DNA of 64,000 bases from Nannocystis exedens (lineage in GTDB: Bacteria; Myxococcota_A; Polyangia; Nannocystales; Nannocystaceae), in the NCBI RefSeq assembly GCF_002343915.1, contig NZ_NETK01000002.1, positions 434,001 to 498,000 on the forward strand. Reading direction: 5' to 3'. The notes under the pieces were generated by a model, which was not told where the DNA came from, did no database searches, and saw nothing but the letters and a program-made list of their open reading frames with translations. Below are positions 26,791 through 37,053 of this stretch, piece by piece. The translations under genes and the position numbers were made by a program. The first letter of the stretch is position 1. Each line of letters opens with the position of its first letter.

Positions 26791-29700
26791 GTGGCGCAGC
26801 AAGACGACAAGGGTGGAAAGCCCGCGAGCTCTCCAGGTCGGCCTCCGATCACTCTTCCCGGCGGGCCGCTCCGGGACGACGAGATTCCCCGCGATCCCGC
26901 GGATCTGTTCGACGCGATCATCGTCGACGAGCGGGCGACGGCCCTGGGTGTGGCTGCCCGGCCGGGGGCGATCCCGCCGATGCCCACGATCCCGCCGATC
27001 GAGGTCGACATCGACGACGACATCGAGCTGCAGACGGACGAACCGGCGCGGCCACCCGCGCGGCCGGTGCCGCCGGCGCCGCGAGCGCCCGAAGTGAAGG
27101 CCGACAAGCCGGAGGCGCCGAAGCCGGTGTCCGCGCCGGTGCCCGCCCCGGCCAAGCCGGAGCCCTCGCGGCCGTTCGCCAAGCTCAGCGAGCCCAAGCC
27201 GGCGGCCGAGCCCGGCAAGCCGGCGCCGCCGAACCTGGGGCTGGGCGGGCTCGGCAAGGGGCTCGGCGCCATGCCGATGCGGGGCGTCTCCCGGCCCACG
27301 CCGGCGGTCGGCACGACGACGCTGATCGGCAGCGGAGCCGCCAAGCCGCCGTCGCAGCCGCAGCCGGTCGCGCCGGCGCCCGTGCCGCCGCCGGTGGTCC
27401 CACCGGTCGCCGGTGCCGCCGCTCCACCGGCTCGCCCGAGCAAGCCGGACGAGGTGCCGGTGGGCGCGGCGAAGACGATCCCGGTCGATCTCGAAGTGGA
27501 GGTCGACGCGGAGGCCTCGGCGGCCACGCCGCCGCCGGTCGACGTGCTCGCGGTGACGGCTCGCGACGGCGAGATCGATCCGTCCGTGGTCCAGGCGGCG
27601 CGGGCGTCCGGCGAGGCCCCGCGCGCGTCCGACTCGGCGACCCGGCTGTCCACGAACCCCGACACCACGCCGCGGCCCGGCGCGCCGGCGCCGATGCCCG
27701 AGGCGCTGCGCACCCGCCTGCTGGCCCGCGGCGCGCCGCCGCCGACCGGTCCGCGAGTACAGGGTCCTTCGGACAGGTCCCCGCTGCCAGGTGCTCCGGG
27801 ACAGGTCTTCGGGGACAGGTCCTCGGGGCCAGCCCCGCTCGCGCCCGGCGAGCCGCCACGGCAGCGGACGACGCCGATGTCGGGCCCCTCGGGGGTGCCG
27901 GCGACCGGCGCCCGCGGACCCTCGGGGCCGGTGACGCGGACCATCTCGAGCCCGGCGATGGCGGCCGAGAACCCGTTCTTGCGCGCGGCCCAGGCCCAGA
28001 TCGAGGCGTGGGAGGCCGAGCTGGCGACCCAGCCCGACCTGTTCCGCGCGGCCCGGCTGTCGTACGAGATCGGCCGGCTCTACGAGTACCCGCTCGGCGA
28101 CGTCGCCCAGGCCGCGACCTACTACCTGCGCGCGCACGGGCTGGCGCCGGAGTTCCTGCCGGTGGTCCGCGGGGCGCGGCGCTCGCTGCTGGCGCAGAAG
28201 AACTGGTCGCGCGCGCTGCCCTTGTTCGACACCGAGATCCGGCTGACCTCGGACCAGAAGCGCAAGGCGGCGCTGCTGGCGGCCAAGGCCGGGGTGCTGC
28301 TCGACGGGCTCGGCAACGAGGGCGAGGCGCGGGCGACGTTCGCCCAGGCCCGCGACCTCGACCCGAGCAACGTCGCCTACCTCCGCGCGCTCGAGCAGCT
28401 CGACGCCAAGGCCGGCGCGTGGGACCAGCTCGAGCGCACGACGGCGCAGCTCGCCAGCGCGGTCGAGAAGGACCCGCGCCTGCGCTCGGCGCTGGTGGCC
28501 CGCCGCGCGCACCTGGCCGAGGTGCGGCTCAAGAACGTCGGCACCTCGGTGGAGCTGCTCGAGACGGCGCTCGACCTCGACCCGGCGGCCTCGGGCGCGT
28601 TCGCGGCGCTCAAGCGCCTGCACCACGGGCAGCACCGCTGGCGCGAGCTCATCAGCGTGCTCGAGCGCGAGGCGGCCCAGCTGACCGACCCCGACGTGCG
28701 AGCGATGTCCTACTACCGGATCGCCCGCCTGCACTCGGAGCGGCTCGGCAGCCGCGACAAGGCGATCGCCGCGCTCGAGCGCTCGGTCGCCGAGAGCCCG
28801 CGCTACCGCCTGGTGCTCGAGGAGCTGATCCGCCTGTACGAGGCCGCGGAGCGCTATGACGCGATGACGCGCACGCTGCAGACGCTGGTCGAGCTGCTCG
28901 AGCTGCCGTCGGAGAAGATCAGCGTCCTCTACCAGATCGGCGACATCGTCGAGAACCGCCTCCACAACGAGGACGAGGCGATGCAGTGGTACGAGGCGGC
29001 GCTGGAGATCGAGCCGGCCTACCGCCCGAGCCTGCGCGCGCTGTCGAAGCTGCTGACGCGCAAGAAGCAGTGGGACCGGCTGCTGCGCATGCTGCAGGCC
29101 GAGGCCGAGGCGGTCAACGACGCCCAGCGGGCGGCGGCGGCGTACACCAAGATGGCGGAGATCCACGAGATCCAGCTCGAGGATCCCGAGCGGGCGATGG
29201 AGTACCACTCGCGCGCGCTGACGCTGCACCCGGGCCTGGCGACCGCGTTCAAGGCGCTGCTGCGGCTGTTCGCCGCCGCGGGTCGCCACCACGAGCTCAT
29301 CGAGCTGCTCGAGCGCGGCATCGACTCGGCCGAGGAGGACGACCGCCGGATCGCGTACCTCACCCGGATCGCCGACCTCTACATCGACTACCTCAACGAG
29401 CCGGTCCAGGCCGCCCACACGTACCGCCGGATCCTCAAGATCGACCCCGACCACATCGGGGCGATCCACGCCCTGCAGCGCGCCTGCGAGGTCGCGGGCC
29501 GCTACAAGGAGCTGGTCGAGGCGATCGAGCTCGAGGCGAGCAAGACGCTCGACAAGCCGCGCATCGTCCAGCTGCTCCACCGCGCCGGCGAGGTGCTCGA
29601 CGAGAAGCTCGACGACCGCGACGGCGCGCTGGTCCGCCTGCGCCGCGTGCTCGAGGTCGACCCGAAGTACGCGCCGGCGCTGGCGAGCATCGGCCGCCTG

Positions 29701-32700
29701 TACCATCGGACAGGTCGCTGGGACGAGCTGCTCAACACCTACGAGCGCGAGCTGGCGATCACGCCGCCGGGCAAGGCCGCGGTGGCGCTGCTGCACACGA
29801 TGGGCGGGCTGTGCGAGAGCCGGCTGGCCGACACGCGGCGCGCGATCGGCTGCTACCGCAACGCGATCGAGATCGACTCCAAGCACGGGCCGTCGCTGCA
29901 CGCGCTGCAGCGCCTGCTCGAGCGCGGCAAGAGCTGGCAGGAGCTGGTCGACGTGCTGGAGACCGAGCTGCGCGGGCTGTCGGAGCCGCGGGCGCGGGCC
30001 CAGGTGGCGTACCGGATCGGCCGCGTGTACGAGGAGCACCTCGGCGATCCGCCGCGGGCGGTGGTCGCCTACCAGGCGGCGCTGCAGGCCCTCGGCGACT
30101 ACCGCCCCGCGCTCGACGGCCTGGCCCGCGTGCGCGCGGCGCTCGAGGCGTGGCCCGGAATCGTCGAGGACCTGGCCCAAGAGGCAGCCACGGCGAAGGA
30201 CGGCGCGCTGGCCACCGCGGCGCTGCTGCGCGCCGGCGAGGTGTTCGCCGAGCAGCTCGGCCAGCCGGAGCGGGCCATCGCCGCCTACGAGCGGGTGCTC
30301 GAGCGCGAGCAGGGCAACCTCGCCGCGATGCTGGCCCTCGACGCGCTGTACCGCCAGCAGGGCATGTGGAAGTCGCTGGCCGACCTGCAGGTGCGGCTGT
30401 CGAAGCACGTCGCCGACGACGGGGCCAAGGTGGCGGCGCTGCGCGAGCTGGCCCGCCTCTACGAGGGCCCGGTCGGCGCCGACATCGACACCATCCGCAA
30501 CACCTACGCGGCGGTGCTGCAGCGGTCGCCCACCGACCCGGTCGCGCTGTCGGGGCTCGAGCGGCTGGCGATCGCGGGGCGCGACGACCAGACGCTGGCC
30601 CGCATCGACGCCCAGGTGGTCAACATCGAGGGCGAGGACCCGACGCTGCTCGGGGCCTACTACACGCGCCTCGGCGAGACGCTCGAGCGCGCCGGCTCGC
30701 TGCAGGCGGCGGCCAAGAGCTACGAGATGGCGCTCACCGGCGACCCCGAGAGCCTCGGCGCGATCCTCGGGCTCGTGCGCGTGTCGACGCTGATCGACGA
30801 CCCGCGGGCCCTGGCGGCCGCCAAGGCGCGCCTGGCCGCGGCCGAGCGCAGCGGCGAGACGGCGGCCAACCTGCTGGTCGAGACGGCCAAGATCCGGCTG
30901 CAGCGGCTCGACGATCCGGAGGCGGCGACGCGGGACCTCGAGCTCGCGCTCGAGCGCTACCCGGACCACGCCGAGGCGGCCGACATGCTCTACAAGATCC
31001 TGCTCATGCTCGAGCAGGGCACCCGCCTGCTCGAGAAGCTGTCGCAGGCGGCCGCGGCGGCCCGCGGGGCCGAGCGCTCGGCGGCGCTGTGGCTGCGGAT
31101 CGCCGAGCTGTACGCCGACGAGCTCGGCAACCTGGCCGGCGGCATCAGCGTGCTGCGACGTGTCCTTCGGGACAGGCCGCGGCACGTGCCGATGCTGCTG
31201 TTCCTGGCCGACCTCTACAACCGCAACGCGCAGTGGGGCGACGCGGCCGAGATCTACGGCGAGATCCTGCAGGTCGCCAGCCAGCCCGACGCGCTGTTCA
31301 CCGCCAACCGCAACCTCGCGAGTCTGCTCGCCGATCACATCGGCGACCTGCCGCGCGCGCGTCAGTGCCTCGAGGCGGCGCTGCAGGCTCGGCCCGACGA
31401 CCGCGGCGCGCTGCTGGCCCTCACCGACGTCTACGCCCGCATGGGCGACGGCGCGGCGGCGGCCGAGACGGCGCGCCGGCTGCTGCGGGCCTCGACGACG
31501 ATCGACGACCGCGTCGCCGCCATCGTCCACCTGGCGCACATCGAGCTGCACCAGGGCCGCCGCGCGCAGGGCCTCGAGGCGCTGCTCAGCGCCGTCGCGC
31601 TCGAGGGCCCCGACGGCGTCGCGGCCGGCGAGTACGCCAAGCAGGTGCAGTCCGCCGACGACTGGGAGCTGTACGAGCAGGCGCTGATGCGGCACCTGCA
31701 GCAGGTCGCCGGCGACGACGCCAAGCTCGGGCGGGCCTACCTCGAGCTGGCGCGCGTGCAGGGCGAGGCGATGCAGCGGTCCGACAAGGCGATCGCCACG
31801 CTCGAGTTCGGCATCGCCGAGGTGAAGCAGAACCTGCCGCTGCGGCTCGCGCTCGGCGAGCGGCTGCGGGCCCAGGGGCTGGCCGACCAGGCCGGCGCCG
31901 TGTTCCGCCAGGCGGCCGGGCTGTACCCCGCGTCGCCCGATCCGTGGCGCGGCCTCGTGCAGTGCTACGTCGACCGCGGCAAGATGGCCGAGGCCGCGCT
32001 CGGGCTCGGGCCGCTGTGCGTGCTCGGAGCCGCGAGCGAGTCGGACATGCGGGCGCTGACCCGCATGACCCCCAAGCCGGCCTCGGCGGCCCCCAACTCG
32101 TTCGCGCCCGAGGTCCTGCGGAGCCAGCTCGATCGCAGCCAGCAGGGCGCGGTGGCCGAGAAGCTGATCAACGCGATCAGCCTCAGCCTCAGCAAGCTGT
32201 ACCTCGGCGACCTCAACCGCTTCAGCGTCAACGCCAAGGAGAAGATCACGGCGCGCTCCGGCAACCCGCTGCGCGGCTTCGTCGACAAGATCGCGGGGCT
32301 GTTCGGCCTGCCCGACTACGACCTCTACGTCTATCGCGGCGCCGGCACCACGGTCAGCCTCGAGTTCGGCGCGCTGCCGGTGGTGCTCGTGCCGGCCACG
32401 GTGCTGCGGCTGTCCGAGCCGCAGCAGGCGTTCGTCATCGCGCGGGCGCTGGCCTACGTGCAGCGCGGCCTGCAGGCCGTCACGCGCTTCAAGGCCTCGG
32501 AGCTGATGCTGATCCTCGCCGCCGCGGCTCGCACCGCCGCGCCGAACTACGGCTCGAACCTCGCCGATCCGAGCGCGCTCGACGACCTCCAGCGGCGCAT
32601 CGTCAAGGTGCTCGGCCGGCGCGAGCGGCAGGTGCTGCAGGATGTCTCGGCCGAATACGCCCAGTCGGCGCCGGTCGACTTCCATGCGTGGTACGCCGAC

Positions 32701-32910
32701 CTCAAGACGACGTCGCTGCGCGCCGCGGCGCTCATCGCCGCGGACCTGCCGTCGTGCGCGGCGTTGCTGCGGCAGGAGGACCAGGCGCTCCTCTATCTCG
32801 AGGGCGAGGAGCTGGTCTTCAACTCCGAGGTCATCGCCGACCTCCTGCGCTTCTGGTGCAGCGAGGGCGCGATCGACCTGCGCCGTCGCACCGGCCTCCT
32901 GACGGGATAA
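26791..32910 (+). CDS. Giant TPR-repeat protein (2,039 residues)
   Basis: The first 390 residues are a Pro/Ala-rich disordered region. About 1,350 residues of tetratricopeptide-like helical pairs follow, with recurring patterns such as AARLSYEIGRLYEYPLGDVAQAATYYLRA and RAGEVFAEQLGQPERAIAAYERVLE. The final 280 residues form a separate domain that begins near KPASAAPNSFAPEVLRSQLDRSQQG and includes LEFGALPVVLVPATVLRLSEPQQAFVIARALAYV. No signal peptide is visible, so it is probably a cytoplasmic scaffold. The start is taken as GTG (VAQQDDKGG) directly behind a -10 element. Several dispersed-motif copies are embedded, four of them at 27755-27835 in the disordered region and one at 31158. Confidence 0.8.
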   Translation: MAQQDDKGGKPASSPGRPPITLPGGPLRDDEIPRDPADLFDAIIVDERATALGVAARPGAIPPMPTIPPIEVDIDDDIELQTDEPARPPARPVPPAPRAPEVKADKPEAPKPVSAPVPAPAKPEPSRPFAKLSEPKPAAEPGKPAPPNLGLGGLGKGLGAMPMRGVSRPTPAVGTTTLIGSGAAKPPSQPQPVAPAPVPPPVVPPVAGAAAPPARPSKPDEVPVGAAKTIPVDLEVEVDAEASAATPPPVDVLAVTARDGEIDPSVVQAARASGEAPRASDSATRLSTNPDTTPRPGAPAPMPEALRTRLLARGAPPPTGPRVQGPSDRSPLPGAPGQVFGDRSSGPAPLAPGEPPRQRTTPMSGPSGVPATGARGPSGPVTRTISSPAMAAENPFLRAAQAQIEAWEAELATQPDLFRAARLSYEIGRLYEYPLGDVAQAATYYLRAHGLAPEFLPVVRGARRSLLAQKNWSRALPLFDTEIRLTSDQKRKAALLAAKAGVLLDGLGNEGEARATFAQARDLDPSNVAYLRALEQLDAKAGAWDQLERTTAQLASAVEKDPRLRSALVARRAHLAEVRLKNVGTSVELLETALDLDPAASGAFAALKRLHHGQHRWRELISVLEREAAQLTDPDVRAMSYYRIARLHSERLGSRDKAIAALERSVAESPRYRLVLEELIRLYEAAERYDAMTRTLQTLVELLELPSEKISVLYQIGDIVENRLHNEDEAMQWYEAALEIEPAYRPSLRALSKLLTRKKQWDRLLRMLQAEAEAVNDAQRAAAAYTKMAEIHEIQLEDPERAMEYHSRALTLHPGLATAFKALLRLFAAAGRHHELIELLERGIDSAEEDDRRIAYLTRIADLYIDYLNEPVQAAHTYRRILKIDPDHIGAIHALQRACEVAGRYKELVEAIELEASKTLDKPRIVQLLHRAGEVLDEKLDDRDGALVRLRRVLEVDPKYAPALASIGRLYHRTGRWDELLNTYERELAITPPGKAAVALLHTMGGLCESRLADTRRAIGCYRNAIEIDSKHGPSLHALQRLLERGKSWQELVDVLETELRGLSEPRARAQVAYRIGRVYEEHLGDPPRAVVAYQAALQALGDYRPALDGLARVRAALEAWPGIVEDLAQEAATAKDGALATAALLRAGEVFAEQLGQPERAIAAYERVLEREQGNLAAMLALDALYRQQGMWKSLADLQVRLSKHVADDGAKVAALRELARLYEGPVGADIDTIRNTYAAVLQRSPTDPVALSGLERLAIAGRDDQTLARIDAQVVNIEGEDPTLLGAYYTRLGETLERAGSLQAAAKSYEMALTGDPESLGAILGLVRVSTLIDDPRALAAAKARLAAAERSGETAANLLVETAKIRLQRLDDPEAATRDLELALERYPDHAEAADMLYKILLMLEQGTRLLEKLSQAAAAARGAERSAALWLRIAELYADELGNLAGGISVLRRVLRDRPRHVPMLLFLADLYNRNAQWGDAAEIYGEILQVASQPDALFTANRNLASLLADHIGDLPRARQCLEAALQARPDDRGALLALTDVYARMGDGAAAAETARRLLRASTTIDDRVAAIVHLAHIELHQGRRAQGLEALLSAVALEGPDGVAAGEYAKQVQSADDWELYEQALMRHLQQVAGDDAKLGRAYLELARVQGEAMQRSDKAIATLEFGIAEVKQNLPLRLALGERLRAQGLADQAGAVFRQAAGLYPASPDPWRGLVQCYVDRGKMAEAALGLGPLCVLGAASESDMRALTRMTPKPASAAPNSFAPEVLRSQLDRSQQGAVAEKLINAISLSLSKLYLGDLNRFSVNAKEKITARSGNPLRGFVDKIAGLFGLPDYDLYVYRGAGTTVSLEFGALPVVLVPATVLRLSEPQQAFVIARALAYVQRGLQAVTRFKASELMLILAAAARTAAPNYGSNLADPSALDDLQRRIVKVLGRRERQVLQDVSAEYAQSAPVDFHAWYADLKTTSLRAAALIAADLPSCAALLRQEDQALLYLEGEELVFNSEVIADLLRFWCSEGAIDLRRRTGLLTG
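27755..27835. repeat. Dispersed-motif cluster inside a coding region
   Basis: Four motif copies (CTTCGGACAGGTCC, GGGACAGGTC, GGGGACAGGTCC and one degenerate) lie within 80 bases of the Pro-rich part of the giant TPR gene. They encode Gly/Pro/Ser/Arg-rich sequence without breaking the frame. Confidence 0.6.
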
Positions 32911-32932
32911 CATCCCCGTCCGGAGGTTGGAC

Positions 32933-34294
32933 ATGACGATGCGCGGAACGTGGGTTGCGGCGGCCATCCTGGCCGTCGCGTGCGGGGGCGGCGGCGGCGG
33001 CGGCACGGACACCGCGGCGACCGCCGCGACGACGGACGGGACCGGGGCTGGCCCGACAACCATGTCCTCGGAGACAGCCTCGACGGACGGTCCGACGACC
33101 GCGGGACCGACGACCGTCGGGCCGAGCACCGACCCGACGACGGCGGGTCCGACGAGCGACCCGACGACGGCGGGTCCGACGAGCGACCCGACGACGGGGC
33201 CCGGCACGAGCGGACCGACCACCGATCCGGGCACGACCACCGACCCCGGCACGACCACCGACACCACCGGGCCCGACACCACCACCGGCGCAGGCGACGA
33301 CAGCACCCTGTGCGCCTCTCAGGCCGAGGGCCCGTACTTCCCGGCCGACGCGATCTGGTACCACGACGCGTCGAACGACCCGGTCGCGCCCGACTCGGAC
33401 GCGATCACGCAGTGGATGGTGCAGAACGCGCCGCCGAACGGGTGGGGCACCGGGACGATGCGGATCGACTTCAGCATCACCGCGATCGACGCCCCGGCCG
33501 GCACCGAGAAGCGGCCGTTCGAGATCGACAACGACTACTACTACACGCCCGACTGCGACGTCGCCCCGATCCCGCTGCCGCCCGGTGGGGTGGTCGAGGA
33601 CTACCCGCAGGACCTCCCGCCGGCCGACAGCTTCGAGGGCTACGACTGCAGCGGTTACCAGGAGGGCGCCGACTGTCACATGATCGTGGTGTCGCGCAGC
33701 GAGCAGCGGCTCTACGAGATCTACCACGCGACCGTCGACGCGCAGACCGAACAGTTCTCCGCCGGCTGCCTCGCGCTGTGGGACACCTCGAAGATCTACG
33801 ACCTCGACGGCCGCGGCCAGCAGTGCACCAGCGCCGACGCGGCCGGCTTCCCGATCGCGCCGCTGCTGTTCTCGGCCGAGGAGGTCGCGGCCGGCGAGAT
33901 CAACCACGCGATCCGGTTCATCCTGCCCAACTCGATGATCCGCGCCAAGAAGTACGTCGCGCCCGCGACCCACGGCACCAACACGACGGGGCCGACGACG
34001 TCGATCCCGTACGGCGGCCACATGCGACTGCGCGCCGACTACCCGATCGAGGACCTCAGCCCCGGCGCGCAGGTGATCGCCAAGGCGCTGCAGAAGTACG
34101 GCATGTACATGTCGGACGGCGGCAACATCGCCCTGACGGCGCAGAGCGACGTGTACGGGTGCGCGACCTGGGCCGACGTCGGCGTCGACTCGTTCTCGCT
34201 CGCGGACCTCAAGGCCACCGACTTCGAGGTCATCGACCACGGGCCGACGATCGACGTCACCTTCGAGTGCGAGCGGACGCCCATCATGGAGTAG
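32933..34294 (+). CDS. Stalked secreted lipoprotein of unknown function
   Basis: The 453-residue protein has a lipoprotein signal (Cys17) followed by seven glycines, a long Thr/Pro/Asp/Gly stalk (to about residue 120) with near-repeats of DPTTAGPTS, and a globular domain of about 330 residues. That domain contains EGPYFPADAIWYHDAS, INHAIRFILPNSMIRAKKYVAPATHG, GGHMRLRADYPIE and AKALQKYGMYMSDGG. This set of motifs occurs in secreted proteins of actinobacteria and myxobacteria that I cannot tie to a named function. ATG 32933 is fixed by CGGAGG six bases upstream. It follows the giant TPR gene by 22 bases and may be cotranscribed. Confidence 0.7.
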   Translation: MTMRGTWVAAAILAVACGGGGGGGTDTAATAATTDGTGAGPTTMSSETASTDGPTTAGPTTVGPSTDPTTAGPTSDPTTAGPTSDPTTGPGTSGPTTDPGTTTDPGTTTDTTGPDTTTGAGDDSTLCASQAEGPYFPADAIWYHDASNDPVAPDSDAITQWMVQNAPPNGWGTGTMRIDFSITAIDAPAGTEKRPFEIDNDYYYTPDCDVAPIPLPPGGVVEDYPQDLPPADSFEGYDCSGYQEGADCHMIVVSRSEQRLYEIYHATVDAQTEQFSAGCLALWDTSKIYDLDGRGQQCTSADAAGFPIAPLLFSAEEVAAGEINHAIRFILPNSMIRAKKYVAPATHGTNTTGPTTSIPYGGHMRLRADYPIEDLSPGAQVIAKALQKYGMYMSDGGNIALTAQSDVYGCATWADVGVDSFSLADLKATDFEVIDHGPTIDVTFECERTPIME

Positions 34295-34315
34295 GGCGTC
34301 CGCCGCGGCGCGGGT

Positions 34316-36331
34316 TCACGGCGCGCCGTGGACCCACTTCGACCACGCGATCAGGATGTCGGCGGCGGCGTCGACCTTGCTGAAGGTCTCGACGCCGATC
34401 GAGTTGGTCTCCTCGTAGTGGTCGCCCTCGGCCTCGGTGATCCACGGCGGGTCGCCGAGCACCCAGTCGTACTCGGGCACGATGTAGCCGAGCTCGTCGT
34501 TGCCCATGCCGATGATGAAGCGGTAGGTCCCGTGCATCTTGTCCTTGAGGTACGGGGCCTCGGGCGCCGCGAGCAGGTTCGGCGGGTTGGTGTTGTTCGG
34601 GTCGACGAGCGGCTTGGTCGGCACGTTGATGTGGCTGCCGTCGTAGCCGCCGATCGCCAGCTCGGGGAACAGCTCGCCGGGCACGGTGAGGAACTGCGCC
34701 GGCCCGAGGTTGATCAGCGCGGCCTCGGTCTCGATGTACATGCCGTCCATCTCCATGAACGTCTCGCGGTCGAAGATCCCGAGCTGGAACATGGCCTGGA
34801 AGTTGAGGTTGTCGACCCGCAGCTTGAACTTCTGCGCCTGCAGGTCGAGCTTCGGCGCGTCGATCGCGTCGCCGTTGGCGAGCGCGTCGAGGGCCATCTC
34901 GCCGAGCAGCTGACCGATCGCGTCGGCCTTCTCGAAGCTGCCCGACTGGTAGGTCTCGCCGTCGGGCGTCTTCACGGCCATGCCGAGCGGCGTCATCAGG
35001 CCGCCGACGGCCGCGTTGAGGAACAGGCACGGGCCGCCGACGCCGGGCTTGCCGGGCGCCTGCAACCACTGGCTGCCCTGCTCGAGCGTGCGCCGCAGGC
35101 CGTGGGCGAAGTCGCTGGTGATGAGGGTGTTCTCGTCGGACAGCGCCTCGGGGTGGTTGCCGAAGCTGACCAGGCTGGCGATCGTGTCGCTGTCGGCGTC
35201 GATCAGCTGGACCGCGCCGATCATCTCGTCGACGACGAACGGGTCGCGGCTGTCGTTGATGACGTTGCCGACGCCGTTGGCGTGGTATGTCGAGGTGTCG
35301 ACCTCGCCGACGACCATCTGCGCGACCGCGACCTTGGCCGCGTCGGCGGCGACGATCGACTCGACGATCGCCTGCCGCACCTGCGCCCGGTAGGCCGGGT
35401 CGTAGCCGCTGACGAGCTGCTCCGGGCCCCACAGACCCATGCTGTCGGGGCCCTCGTGGTTGTGCAGCGCGTGCAGCAGGACGTAGTCGACCTCGAGCCC
35501 CATCTCCGCCAGGCTGTCGCGGATCGCCAGCGTCTCGTTGTTGAAGAAGCCGACCAGGTCGAGGGTGACGATCGCCAGCTTGGTGTTGCCCTGCTCGAGC
35601 ACCAGCGCGCGCGCCCACAGGCCGTCGCCCTCGCCGACGAGGCCGAGGTTCGCGCCGCGCACGCCGGTGGCGGGCCGCCCGTTGTGAAAGCCGGCCAGCC
35701 AGCTGGCCTGGAACTCGCCGTCGCCCTCGCCGGTGTCGGCGGCGACGTAGCCGGCGTCGCCGGGGCACAGGCGATCGCAGCCGCAGTCGAGGAACACCTC
35801 GCCCGGCGGCTCGAACTCCGCATCGGCGTCGAGGTCGGTCCACGCCTCGAAGCAGCTCGGGACGATCGACAGCACCGACGCGCCCGCCAGCAGCGCGGCG
35901 TCCGGCACCGGATCGCAGTGGCCGTCGAGATCGCCGGGACACACGAGCTCCGGCACGACGTCGGGCGGCGGCGGACCGTCGGTGTCGGTGTCCCCGGTGG
36001 TGGTCGTCGTCGTCGTGCCGGTGGTGGTGGTCGTCGTCGTGTCGGTGGTCGTGGTCGAGGTGGTCGTCGCCGTGGGATCGGTCGTCGTCGTGGTGTCGGG
36101 GGTGGTCGTCGACGACGTGATCGCGTCGGTGGTGGTCGGCACCACCGTGGTCGTCGGACCGTCGGTGGTCTCGACCGTGGTCGACGTCGGACCGGTGGTG
36201 ACCGGGTCGTCGCTCGTGGTCGAGGAGGACGACGACGAACTCGAGGACGTGTCGCTGTCGGTGGTGGCGGTCGAGTCGCCGCAGGCCAGCGGGAATACGG
36301 CCAGGGTGAGGAGAAGCGGGCGGGATATCAT
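34316..36331 (-). CDS. Stalked lipoprotein with neutral/alkaline ceramidase-like domain
   Basis: The 671-residue protein has a lipoprotein signal (Cys17), an extreme Thr/Asp/Ser stalk (about 20-150, including runs of Thr) and a domain resembling the N-terminal catalytic part of neutral ceramidases. Visible family-like segments are GVRGANLGLVGEGDGLWARALVLEQGNTKLAIVTLDLVG, LLHALHNHEGPDSMGLWG (metal-site His region), VSFGNHPEALSDENTLITSDFAHGLRR and LNAAVGGLMTPLG. These enzymes hydrolyse the amide bond of ceramide using zinc. The C-terminal Ig-like domain of the family is not evident. ATG 36331 lies eight bases after TACGAT. Confidence 0.7.
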   Translation of the reverse strand: MISRPLLLTLAVFPLACGDSTATTDSDTSSSSSSSSSTTSDDPVTTGPTSTTVETTDGPTTTVVPTTTDAITSSTTTPDTTTTTDPTATTTSTTTTDTTTTTTTGTTTTTTTGDTDTDGPPPPDVVPELVCPGDLDGHCDPVPDAALLAGASVLSIVPSCFEAWTDLDADAEFEPPGEVFLDCGCDRLCPGDAGYVAADTGEGDGEFQASWLAGFHNGRPATGVRGANLGLVGEGDGLWARALVLEQGNTKLAIVTLDLVGFFNNETLAIRDSLAEMGLEVDYVLLHALHNHEGPDSMGLWGPEQLVSGYDPAYRAQVRQAIVESIVAADAAKVAVAQMVVGEVDTSTYHANGVGNVINDSRDPFVVDEMIGAVQLIDADSDTIASLVSFGNHPEALSDENTLITSDFAHGLRRTLEQGSQWLQAPGKPGVGGPCLFLNAAVGGLMTPLGMAVKTPDGETYQSGSFEKADAIGQLLGEMALDALANGDAIDAPKLDLQAQKFKLRVDNLNFQAMFQLGIFDRETFMEMDGMYIETEAALINLGPAQFLTVPGELFPELAIGGYDGSHINVPTKPLVDPNNTNPPNLLAAPEAPYLKDKMHGTYRFIIGMGNDELGYIVPEYDWVLGDPPWITEAEGDHYEETNSIGVETFSKVDAAADILIAWSKWVHGAP

Positions 36332-36339
36332 CACGACGC

Positions 36340-36345
36340 ATCGTA
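36340..36345 (-). promoter_or_regulatory. -10 element TACGAT before ATG 36331
   Basis: On the minus strand TACGAT ends eight bases before the start codon, without a ribosome-binding site. The divergent PEBP gene has its own element (TACGTT, 36474-36479) seven bases before ATG 36487. A motif pair (ATCGGACATGTCCTCGG) lies between them at about 36417. Confidence 0.5.
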
Positions 36346-36486
36346 GCCGAGCCCGCCCGCGCCCGGGCCGCGCGGGCGTGAGGACAGGCGAGGTCGCCGG
36401 CGAACGACCGGACCCATCGGACATGTCCTCGGGGATAGGTCACCGCTGCGCTTGCGCACGGGCGCCGCTCCGCTACGTTTGCGGCC

Positions 36487-37053
36487 ATGCACCGTCTCGC
36501 GCGCGTCGTCTCCTGCGGCCTGCTGGCCTGCCAGCCCAAACCCGAGCCCGGCGGCGGCGATCCGCCGTCCGGCGGGATGAGCCTGGAGTCCGAGGCGTTC
36601 GCGGCGGGGGCGGAGATCCCGAGCGAGTACACCTGCGAGGGCCGCGATGTCTCGCCGCCGCTGCGCTGGTCGGGGGTGCCGGCGGCGGCCAGGAGCCTGG
36701 CGCTCGTCGAGACCGATCCCGACGCGCCCGATCCGGCGGCGCCGAAGACGATCTACACCCACTGGATCCTCGTCGACCTGCCGCCGGCCGACGGCTCGCT
36801 GCCCGCCGGCGTGACGCCCGAGCGCCTGCCCGCGGGCGCGCGCGAGGGTACCAACGACTGGGGGCGCGTCGGCTACGGCGGACCGTGCCCGCCGATCGGT
36901 CGCCATCGCTACTTCCACACGCTCTACGCGCTCGACACCACGCTGCCGTCGCTGCAGGCCCCGACGCGCGCGGAGCTCGAGCAGGCGATGGCCGGCCACG
37001 TGCTCGCGAAGGCGGCGCTGATGGGCACGTACCAGAAGCAGAAGGCCCCGTGA
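36487..37053 (+). CDS. PEBP-family (YbhB/YbcL-like) lipoprotein
   Basis: The 188-residue protein has a short lipoprotein signal and a complete phosphatidylethanolamine-binding-protein fold. The signature DPDAPDPAAPKTIYTHWILVDLP contains the DPDxP and the anion-pocket His. GTNDWGRVGYGGPCPPIGRHRYFHTLYALD follows. Bacterial members are poorly characterised and some inhibit proteases or bind phospholipid. The lipid anchor is unusual compared with YbhB of E. coli. Confidence 0.85.
   Translation: MHRLARVVSCGLLACQPKPEPGGGDPPSGGMSLESEAFAAGAEIPSEYTCEGRDVSPPLRWSGVPAAARSLALVETDPDAPDPAAPKTIYTHWILVDLPPADGSLPAGVTPERLPAGAREGTNDWGRVGYGGPCPPIGRHRYFHTLYALDTTLPSLQAPTRAELEQAMAGHVLAKAALMGTYQKQKAP

Noticed and set aside
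26716..33306. Open frame of about 2,200 residues on the minus strand opposite the giant TPR gene
   Set aside because: Shadow frame. The plus strand has TPR periodicity and the correct codon bias.
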